Below are positions 27,914 through 35,857 of a stretch of DNA of 64,000 bases, one piece after another; within the stretch, counting starts at the first letter, position 1; each line of letters starts with the position of its first letter. Position numbers and translations under genes: made by a program. The notes beneath the pieces were generated by a model. The model was not told where the DNA came from, made no database searches, and saw only the letters and a list, made by a program, of their open reading frames with translations. This DNA comes from Bacteroidia bacterium (lineage in GTDB: Bacteria > Bacteroidota > Bacteroidia > AKYH767-A > OLB10): the NCBI GenBank assembly GCA_023262505.1, contig JALRAP010000004.1, positions 1-64,000 on the forward strand. The letters are read 5' to 3'.

Positions 27914-29185
27914 TTACCTCCCCACCTCGCCCACAAAATCGACAATCAGTTTTTTGATGTCTTCGAACTCAGTTAGTGGCAACTGCTGCGGGAGGTCGTT
28001 CACATCGTGGTAGGCTTTGGAGCCTCCATTGGTGTAGAAGAAAAATGCAGGCACCCCTTTTTCACTGAAAAAGTAATGGTCACTATTTTTGGCCGTGCCG
28101 CGCTTGCCGAGTATTTTCAAGTATCCTTTTTCTTTGTTGATGCGATCGAGCATATCGAACTCTTTCGTGTGCAGTTCACCATTCACAACCATCATGCCCT
28201 CGTCACCGTTGCCCATCAAATCCAGATTCAACAAAAAACGGATACGGTCCAATCGGACCATTGGCGATTCAGTGTAAAATTTGGAACCGATCAAACCCGC
28301 CTCTTCGCCGGCGAAGGCGATGAACAGAATCGATTTGGCCGGACGATTTTCGGGTTTGGAAAACCATCGTGCCAGATCGATAATCATGGCTGTGCCACTC
28401 GCATTATCATTTGCACCCGCAAATAGGGCTTTGGGACCCATTCGCCCCAAATGATCGTAGTGCGCCGTAAATACGATGAATGAATCGGCATTGGAGGTGC
28501 CAGGCAGATAGGCCGCCACATTGCGCGCCTTGTGATCGTTTATAAATTTGCTGTCGACACGAATCCGAATTTCGCTCGGTTGCCATTGCAGCGAATCGAT
28601 TTGGATACGCACTGAAGGACGGGGAGCCACTTTTGTAGAAACACTCCAAATGGTCTTTTCGCGTTGGGTTATCAGCAATCCTGCGCAGGCGGGAGGATTT
28701 TTCATGAGCGAATCCATCACGGCAGTGCTCAAAGAATCCAAACCCATTTTATCGAAATGCAAAAAGGTCATACTACAATCGGCATTGGAATCAAATGGGA
28801 TGGTTACGCGTTTGATGGGAAAGGTTCCGTTTACGGGCGGACAACCCGGGTTCACGATGAAATCTTTTCCAGGTTGTAACTTGACTTGGTCGAGGGATAC
28901 CTCAACTTTTCCAGGAAAAGTATTTACGGGAAACGTGAAATCTTGAAAATACTGTCCGTTGATAGGGAAGGCTCCAGCCTTCTTGAACTCCTTTTGGATG
29001 AATGCCGCGGCTTTCCAATCGCCATTTTTGTAATATCCTCTGCCATGCAGTTTGGGTGCGCAGAGTTTCTCTATGAGCTCTCGGTGGTATTGGGCATAGG
29101 TTTCAGGTGCAGTACACGTCACTGTGATAAGCATCGCCAACAGCAAAAACCTTTGAGCTCTGTTTTTCATAACAAAGGAATTCAA
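27914..29185 (-). CDS. M28 family peptidase
   Basis: ORF 423 aa; FTAHYDHLG, GANDNASGTAMIIDLARWF, FIAFAGEEAGLIGSKFY, SDHYFFSEKGVPAFFFYT. Confidence 0.95.
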   Translation of the reverse strand: MNSFVMKNRAQRFLLLAMLITVTCTAPETYAQYHRELIEKLCAPKLHGRGYYKNGDWKAAAFIQKEFKKAGAFPINGQYFQDFTFPVNTFPGKVEVSLDQVKLQPGKDFIVNPGCPPVNGTFPIKRVTIPFDSNADCSMTFLHFDKMGLDSLSTAVMDSLMKNPPACAGLLITQREKTIWSVSTKVAPRPSVRIQIDSLQWQPSEIRIRVDSKFINDHKARNVAAYLPGTSNADSFIVFTAHYDHLGRMGPKALFAGANDNASGTAMIIDLARWFSKPENRPAKSILFIAFAGEEAGLIGSKFYTESPMVRLDRIRFLLNLDLMGNGDEGMMVVNGELHTKEFDMLDRINKEKGYLKILGKRGTAKNSDHYFFSEKGVPAFFFYTNGGSKAYHDVNDLPQQLPLTEFEDIKKLIVDFVGEVGR

Positions 29186-29186
29186 A

Positions 29187-29993
29187 TCAATAGCGACGCT
29201 CTACCAATCCGCGCAATTTCAAAAAAGACTCGCTACGCTGGTCCCAGCCATATTTTGAAGCCAAGGTTTGATTGAGATAGGTTAACGCTTGTGCCTCGTC
29301 AGAAGCGGTGTTGAGCACCTCGATAGATTCGTTGTAAGCATTGATATCGCCTTCGAAAAGCTCGTTGATCAATGCGAATTTTTCATTGATTCCAATGGCT
29401 TTTTTCAAGTCGCCAATGGGATTGCTTTTGATACGCGCTGATATGCTATCGTCTTGCGTGGCTGAAGCAAAGCGGTCATGCAAAGAAGGTGCACTGGTGA
29501 ACTTATCTGCCAAAGTTGGAACGTCCTCATCGAACAAAGTAGCTGACTTTGGCGAAGGTTTGTTTTTTTCCTGTGCCAATGACGCCTGAGGCATCACTTC
29601 TTCGTTTACGATTTGAGCAATGGGGGCCTGTACCGGCGTTTCAACCGAAGCCAGCAGCTCTTCTGGTTGGTGGAAATCGGCAGATGGCTGTTTCTCAACA
29701 ACGATCGGCTGTTCTTCCTTCACAGACAGCAATTCAATCACCATTGGCTCCGGCTCAACTGCAGGTTTTTCCATTGTGGGCGCAACAATGGCGTTCTCAA
29801 CGGTTTTGACATCCGCGGAAGCGTTGATCTTTTCCAACTCCTTCAATGTTTCATAAAGTTTGCGAACGTTCTCCAACAGGATGTCGAGTTCGATCTGGGG
29901 TATTTTTCCTTCGTATGAGAGAACGGTATCCGATTGCTCGCGAATCATTTCCATAAGGTGGCTGGCCTGAGTGGTGACAATCTTGTTTTTCAT
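29187..29993 (-). CDS. Hypothetical protein with conserved C-terminal region
   Basis: ORF 268 aa; Pro/Glu-rich linker and IGDLKKAIGINEKFALINELFEGDINAYNESIEVLN; 1-nt gap to the M28 gene. Confidence 0.8.
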   Translation of the reverse strand: MKNKIVTTQASHLMEMIREQSDTVLSYEGKIPQIELDILLENVRKLYETLKELEKINASADVKTVENAIVAPTMEKPAVEPEPMVIELLSVKEEQPIVVEKQPSADFHQPEELLASVETPVQAPIAQIVNEEVMPQASLAQEKNKPSPKSATLFDEDVPTLADKFTSAPSLHDRFASATQDDSISARIKSNPIGDLKKAIGINEKFALINELFEGDINAYNESIEVLNTASDEAQALTYLNQTLASKYGWDQRSESFLKLRGLVERRY

Positions 29994-30142
29994 GAAGCCA
30001 ATTTCGTAAAAAAACGATATGAATGCTGAATTCGTATCGAAGAGTTATGAATTGTCAACACCTTGTCAAAAAGGCCCAACATCAACTGCTTTGCTGAACC
30101 TAATCAGGCTCTGCTGGGTTTCGATAGTCCTACTTTCGCGCA

Positions 30143-32362
30143 GTGATAAAACGACTGGTCTATACCGCTCTTATCTTGTCCTTTTGCCTGCCAATGCGGG
30201 CCCAGGTGTTGACTATTACCGACATCAACGGAGCGCCTGTGCAACAGGCGGTAGTGACCTTGGAAGGGTCAAGGCCCCTGATTACCGACCAACAGGGAAA
30301 GGTGCGACTACCGGTAGCGCCGGGGGCATCCCCCATCAGGATCCAACACGTAGCCTTTCAGGATTGGTCGGGCGTGATTAAGCCTCCTGTTGATGAAGCC
30401 ATCCGCCTTCAATCCAAAAACGTGTGCATTCCGGAAATCAACATCACTTCCGAACATTCCAACCGAACCGTCAGCGAAAGCATCCATCCCGTCAAGGTTA
30501 TAGGATCAGAGGAAATCCGCCAAACAGGCGCAGCCCACCTTGATCAGCTGCTAGAGCTGCAGCAAGGAATCAAGATCAATAGGGACATGGTGATGGGATC
30601 GGGTATCAGCCTCAATGGCATGGGCGGACAACATGTCAAAGTTTTGATAGATGGAGTACCCGTTATTGGACGATTGGATGGTAACATTGATGCGAGTCAG
30701 CTACCGCTGTCGAACGTGGAGCGGGTAGAGATTGTGAATGGACCGATGTCGGCGAGCTACGGCACCGATGCGGCGGGGGGCGTGATCAACATCATCACCG
30801 ACAAATCGGTGAAAGAACGCTTCACAGCACAGGCTTCGGCCCTGTTCGAAAGTGTAGGAACTTATGATGTGCAAGGCGGAGTTGGTGTGAGAAATGGCCG
30901 TTCTGGTTTGAAGATACTCGCTGGACGAAACTATTTCGATGGATGGTCGCCGAACAATACGGGGCGTGATCAACTTTGGAATCCCAAAGAGCAGTACAAT
31001 GGCCAAATCGCTTATCAGTATGCCGCCAACAGTTGGGTCGGGGGTTATCAGCTTTTGTTTACCGACGACCGTTTGACTGACAAAGGTGCGCCAAGGGTTT
31101 CCCCGTACGAGGCATATGCCTTCGACCAGGTTTACAGCACTCGTCGCATCACCCAACTTATGACGGCTAACACTTGGTTCAAAAACAACAGCCGCCTACA
31201 AGCAACCATTTCGCATGCCTTTTGGAACCGCTTACGCAACACGTACCGCAAAGACCTGGTTACAATGGACCAATTCCCCGTGGCAGGTTTGGAGCAACAA
31301 GACACCAATAGCGTGCAGTCGGTGCGCGGTAGGATCATTTACAACCAATCGTTCGCCGCGCACTCGCTACAAGGGGGTACGGATATCGAGTATGAGTTAG
31401 CTGAAGGAAAGCGCATAGCTGATGGGCTTGCACAAACGCGTGAATACGCAGCATTCGCCAGTTTCGAATATCGCCCACATCCAAAAGTGCAAATCAAACC
31501 CTCGTTGCGCTATGGATACCGCACCGACTTCACCATGCCTATGATTCCATCGCTGGCTTTAAAATATGATGTTTCATCTGCTGTTACCATCCGTACATCC
31601 TACGGTCGCGGATTCAGAGCTCCATCGGTGAAGGAACGTTACTTGTATTTCGTTGATGTGAACCACAATGTACGAGGAAATGCGGCACTGCTGCCTGAGA
31701 AATCGGATAATTTTTATGGAAGCATCCAATGGCAATTGGTCAAGAACCATTCGTTCAGCTTGACTTCCGAATGGAATGGCTTTGCAAATTCGATTCATGA
31801 GGAAATTGTTTTGGCGCGTCCTGATATAACATCGAACTTATACACTTATGTGAACACTGGAAAAAGCCAGGTACATGGCGGTGGTGTAGGTCTTAGCATG
31901 ACGGCTGGCCGCTTCACCGCTTCCGCGGGATGCACGGTAAACGGCAAGCGCCAGGCTTCATTTAGCGATGCTAACGAATTTGATTATTATCCGGAGGCAT
32001 CGGCACAAGCCAGTTACCACATCGAAAAGAAAGGAATAACATTCCATGCCTGGTATAAATACAATGGAGCTTCGCCTGGTTATATTCTGAATGAAGACAA
32101 CTCGGTATCCGCTTATCAAAACCAATCTTATGCGTTGTTGGATGCGGCTGTTGGAAAATCATTTTTGAACCGTATTTGGAATTTGCAGTTGGGTGTACGC
32201 AATCTGCTAAACGTGACCGATGTGAATGCGAGCATACAAGGCTCCGCACACAATGATGGTTCTGGTACAGTTGCCGTAGGAACGGGCAGGACTTTGTATG
32301 TTAAACTTTTTTGGGAGCTTTCATCAGATTCAAAAGCCAAAAAGCGCACAACCAATGGGTAG
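30143..32362 (+). CDS. TonB-dependent receptor (probable heme/siderophore), GTG start
   Basis: ORF 739 aa; VKVIGSEEIRQTGAAHLDQLLELQQGIKINRD...NGPMSASYGTDAAGGVINIIT...SYGRGFRAPSVKERYLYF. Confidence 0.94.
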   Translation: MIKRLVYTALILSFCLPMRAQVLTITDINGAPVQQAVVTLEGSRPLITDQQGKVRLPVAPGASPIRIQHVAFQDWSGVIKPPVDEAIRLQSKNVCIPEINITSEHSNRTVSESIHPVKVIGSEEIRQTGAAHLDQLLELQQGIKINRDMVMGSGISLNGMGGQHVKVLIDGVPVIGRLDGNIDASQLPLSNVERVEIVNGPMSASYGTDAAGGVINIITDKSVKERFTAQASALFESVGTYDVQGGVGVRNGRSGLKILAGRNYFDGWSPNNTGRDQLWNPKEQYNGQIAYQYAANSWVGGYQLLFTDDRLTDKGAPRVSPYEAYAFDQVYSTRRITQLMTANTWFKNNSRLQATISHAFWNRLRNTYRKDLVTMDQFPVAGLEQQDTNSVQSVRGRIIYNQSFAAHSLQGGTDIEYELAEGKRIADGLAQTREYAAFASFEYRPHPKVQIKPSLRYGYRTDFTMPMIPSLALKYDVSSAVTIRTSYGRGFRAPSVKERYLYFVDVNHNVRGNAALLPEKSDNFYGSIQWQLVKNHSFSLTSEWNGFANSIHEEIVLARPDITSNLYTYVNTGKSQVHGGGVGLSMTAGRFTASAGCTVNGKRQASFSDANEFDYYPEASAQASYHIEKKGITFHAWYKYNGASPGYILNEDNSVSAYQNQSYALLDAAVGKSFLNRIWNLQLGVRNLLNVTDVNASIQGSAHNDGSGTVAVGTGRTLYVKLFWELSSDSKAKKRTTNG

Positions 32363-33365
32363 GGTTTTCTGGATTTTGATTTTAGCATTGCCGTTGTTGG
32401 CATCTTGCGAAAAAGAAGAAGAGCCTATTATCCTTCCTGCTCCTGGTAATTTGCAGACCATGGCCGCCAGCATGGGTGTAAATTACGACAACCAGGTGTA
32501 TGTTGATTTCAAAACAGGAACGCAGAAGTCGGTACCTTACCGCAGCTACGATTTGGCATTCGAAGCAAGCGGCGGCGGGTTTCGCATTTACCTCAATACA
32601 GGAAAGTTCATGTTCGTGGCCCTTACTGGCGATACCAATATGGTAGCGGCTGATTCTACTGGTAAAGTATGGCGTACTGAAACGGATCAGTTGTATGATG
32701 ACTCAACCGCTTTCGGCGATTACCGAGATGCTTCAGGTGTTAGCAAGGGTGAAACCTATATTGTTGACCGTGGCCGGACCGAACACTTCGGGTCGGCACG
32801 ATGGAGAAAGTTCAAAGTTGTAGAGGTAACTTCGAATCAATACATCATCCGTTTCTCCAATTACAACAACACCGGCGTTACAGAATTCACCATACCCAAA
32901 GACCCCGAATACTCGCTCATGTATTTTTCATTTGATAACGGGGGGACAATGGTTGATGTGGCACCGAAGAAAGCCGATTGGGATGTGGTATTCACCAAAT
33001 ATACTTTCACCTATTACTCCGAGCCGGTAAACTCGCCATTCCGCTACTATCTGGTTACGGGAGCGTTATTGAACAAATGGTCGGGTTGTGTGAATGAGCA
33101 ATACCGCAAAGACTCCACACAATTATATGTTCCGTTTGAAACATTTGATGCTTCGAAATTGTCTGATGTTAGCTTCAACACGCTTGCAGCCAAGATTGGT
33201 TTCAGTTGGAAGGATTATGATTTCACTTTGGGTTACGTCATCATCCCCGACCGATTCTACCTCGTGCGTGACACGGAAGGATATGTTTACAAAATCAGGT
33301 TCTACGACTTTTATGATGACCTAGGAAATAAAGGGACTGCGAAGTTTGAGTATAAGAGGTTGTAA
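32355..33365 (+). CDS. HmuY family heme-binding-like lipoprotein
   Basis: MGRVFWILILALPLLASCEKEEE lipobox; YRSYDLAFEASGGGFRIYLNTGKFMFVALTGDT and WDVVFTKYTFTYY typical of HmuY-like proteins. Confidence 0.85.
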   Translation: MGRVFWILILALPLLASCEKEEEPIILPAPGNLQTMAASMGVNYDNQVYVDFKTGTQKSVPYRSYDLAFEASGGGFRIYLNTGKFMFVALTGDTNMVAADSTGKVWRTETDQLYDDSTAFGDYRDASGVSKGETYIVDRGRTEHFGSARWRKFKVVEVTSNQYIIRFSNYNNTGVTEFTIPKDPEYSLMYFSFDNGGTMVDVAPKKADWDVVFTKYTFTYYSEPVNSPFRYYLVTGALLNKWSGCVNEQYRKDSTQLYVPFETFDASKLSDVSFNTLAAKIGFSWKDYDFTLGYVIIPDRFYLVRDTEGYVYKIRFYDFYDDLGNKGTAKFEYKRL

Positions 33366-33405
33366 AGTGATAAGTGATAAGTGACAAGTGATAAGTGACA
33401 ATTTA
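33366..33405. repeat. Heptad array (GTGAYAA)5 immediately after the HmuY stop codon
   Basis: gtgataa gtgataa gtgacaa gtgataa gtgacaa at 33367-33401, one nt after TAA (33363-33365). Confidence 0.9.
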
Positions 33406-33486
33406 CGGTTTGGGTGCACTAAAGCGGAATAAGGTGTTTTAAGCATTGTGATTTGAAATAAAAAAATAAATAAAAACCAAAATAAC

Positions 33487-34740
33487 ATGAAACGAATTCT
33501 ATTAACGATTTTAGCTGGCGCTAGTTTGATTCCGGCAATGGCACAACAGGTTTATGACGTAGTGCAGATCAACCCTGGATACACCAACCAGGCCTTCTAC
33601 AGCATGCCCATTGGGGAGGTAAGCAACATCAGCAACACCGATTGGGATCTGGCTTTCCAGATTTCGGGTTTTCAAGCCACGATACAAATCAACGGCAAGA
33701 ACAACGTGCGTTTGTTCAAGTCGGGATTCTCTGCCAATGACTGGTCGAATATCATTCCCTTGGACACAACAGGTCAGTTGACTCCCGCAAACGAACTCTT
33801 CAACCGGGACACAAGTTTATGGGCGGGCGCTTTCAACATTACCGGCGACCCCAATAACCTTTTCGACTTAGGTTGGGGTTTGTATGATTTCGTGACGCAT
33901 GCTGTTACGGGCGATTCCATATTCTTTTTGAAAACATCTGCCGGTTTATGGAAGAAAGTTTGGATCCAGGTGTTACAGAACAGTACTTACACGTTTGTGC
34001 ACGCAAACCTTGATGGCACCAACGAAACCACCGTTAACGTGAACAAGCAGAACTTTCAAGGCAAGAACTTCGGTTATTACTCTTTCGCTACCAACACCGT
34101 ATTTGACCGCGAACCCAATAAATACACTTGGGATTTGGTTTTCGCCCAATACATGTCGTCGATGCCTTTGACTTATAAGGTTACAGGAGTGTTAGCCAAC
34201 GACAGTGTATTTACAGCCAAAGCTTATCCCGTTGACGTGACCACATCTACCCCATGGGGTTTGTCGTTTAACAAATACAGCAACAACATTGGTTATAATT
34301 GGAAATCTTTCGACTTGAACACCAATCAATGGTTGATAGAAGATTCAACGGTTTATTACGTTTACGGTCGTGCCGGTGGTTTGTGGAAGCTGGTGTTCAC
34401 CGGATTCGGAGGAGCATCTACAGGAATATTTGAATTCTACAAGGAGCAGGTTTCGTCAACCGGTGTTGAAGAAAGTGATTCTCCAGTCTTGTTAAGTGCG
34501 TACCCCAATCCCGCCTCCGACATGGTACAGCTTACATTGTTTGTGGAAAATCCAAACAAAGACGACATCATGCTCATAACCGATATGAAAGGTGCTGTAG
34601 TATTACAATCCACTTTGGAAATGCAATCAGGATTGTTCACGAAAACAATATCCATAGACAACCTACCAACGGGCATTTACAACATCCGGGTAATTGCAGG
34701 AGGGAAAGCATCTGACCAACGGATTTCAATCGTAAAGTAA
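33487..34740 (+). CDS. HmuY-like protein with T9SS type A sorting domain
   Basis: ORF 417 aa; NTDWDLAFQISGFQATIQINGKNNVRLFKSG, YTWDLVFAQYMSSMPLTYKVTGVL, LSAYPNPASDMVQLTLFVENP...GIYNIRVIAGGKASDQRISIVK. Confidence 0.88.
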   Translation: MKRILLTILAGASLIPAMAQQVYDVVQINPGYTNQAFYSMPIGEVSNISNTDWDLAFQISGFQATIQINGKNNVRLFKSGFSANDWSNIIPLDTTGQLTPANELFNRDTSLWAGAFNITGDPNNLFDLGWGLYDFVTHAVTGDSIFFLKTSAGLWKKVWIQVLQNSTYTFVHANLDGTNETTVNVNKQNFQGKNFGYYSFATNTVFDREPNKYTWDLVFAQYMSSMPLTYKVTGVLANDSVFTAKAYPVDVTTSTPWGLSFNKYSNNIGYNWKSFDLNTNQWLIEDSTVYYVYGRAGGLWKLVFTGFGGASTGIFEFYKEQVSSTGVEESDSPVLLSAYPNPASDMVQLTLFVENPNKDDIMLITDMKGAVVLQSTLEMQSGLFTKTISIDNLPTGIYNIRVIAGGKASDQRISIVK

Positions 34741-34756
34741 AAAGAGCATAACGAGC

Positions 34757-34806
34757 AAGCGGATTGTGCGGAGTAAACCCGCCCAATCCGCTTTTTCTTT
34801 TTTATT
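34757..34806. terminator. Intrinsic terminator between convergent genes
   Basis: AAGCGGATTG (34757-34766) / CAATCCGCTT (34784-34793) followed by TTTTCTTTTTT. Confidence 0.8.
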
Positions 34807-34811
34807 TTTTC

Positions 34812-35636
34812 TTATTTAGGTTTCCTTCCATAAACCAAGTAGTAAACCAGTCCCACGAAGATTCCGCCTCCTACCAGGTTGCCAGCTATCACGGGAAGTA
34901 GGTTGTGCGCCATCCCCGAAAGGGAAACCACATTGGAGGTATTTAAAAACAATGGATCCTGTTGCAGCATCCATGCTAGGGGTAGTATGAACATGTTGGC
35001 GATGGAGTGCTCGAACCCTGCAGCCACAAACACGGTTATAGGAAGTAGAATGGCTATTAGCTTATCTATAACGGTTCTTCCAGCGAAGGTCATCCAAACC
35101 GCCAGGCATACCAAAACATTACAAAGAATCCCACTGAAAAAAGCCCGGTCGGCCGACAACAGGCATTTGGATTGGGCAGTGGCTATTAACCGCTCCCCCA
35201 CTTTGCCGGATAATAGTTCGCCATGGCCAGACATCCATACCAGCCAGGCCAAAAATATCGCGCCCATTAGATTGGAGAGTAATACAACAATCCAGTTGCG
35301 AAGGAGTAGACGAAAGCTGATGCGTCCATCAACGTAAGCCATCACCACCAGGTTATTGCCTGTGAACAGTTCGGCCCCAGCTACCACCACCAACATCAAT
35401 CCCAAAGAAAAAACAACTCCGCCGAGTATACGTGTGGCCGCAATACTTGTAAGCGGATCGGATAACACCAGGTTGTTGGCCAATGCGCCGAATCCTATGA
35501 AAGCTCCGGCTAGTAAGCCTAACATAACCAACTGTCTTAATGACATATTCGCCTTAAGTACACCCACTTGCTCAACACGTTCTGCGATGGCAGCGGGGGA
35601 AAACGCATCAAAATTGGTTTGGGAGGAAATATTCAT
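34812..35636 (-). CDS. Formate/nitrite transporter family protein
   Basis: ORF 274 aa; GLLAGAFIGFGALANNLVL...GAELFTGNNLVVMAYVDGRISFRLLLRNWIVVLLSNLMGAIFLAWLV. Confidence 0.93.
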   Translation of the reverse strand: MNISSQTNFDAFSPAAIAERVEQVGVLKANMSLRQLVMLGLLAGAFIGFGALANNLVLSDPLTSIAATRILGGVVFSLGLMLVVVAGAELFTGNNLVVMAYVDGRISFRLLLRNWIVVLLSNLMGAIFLAWLVWMSGHGELLSGKVGERLIATAQSKCLLSADRAFFSGILCNVLVCLAVWMTFAGRTVIDKLIAILLPITVFVAAGFEHSIANMFILPLAWMLQQDPLFLNTSNVVSLSGMAHNLLPVIAGNLVGGGIFVGLVYYLVYGRKPK

Positions 35637-35857
35637 CCTACGAAGTACGAATAAATAAATAAGGGGCTAAATGACATTTATCAACATTTTCACACAAACC
35701 CAGGTTGAAATTCGCGAAGTGAATTGGTCAAGGACTGTTTTACGCATTCTGAGGAGTTTATTTAACGACCGATAATGGAAATCTCGAGGTCTAAGACCGA
35801 GAAATTAGAAATTGATTCTTGCAACGTAAAAATCATTAAAACCATTTCTATTCCCAT

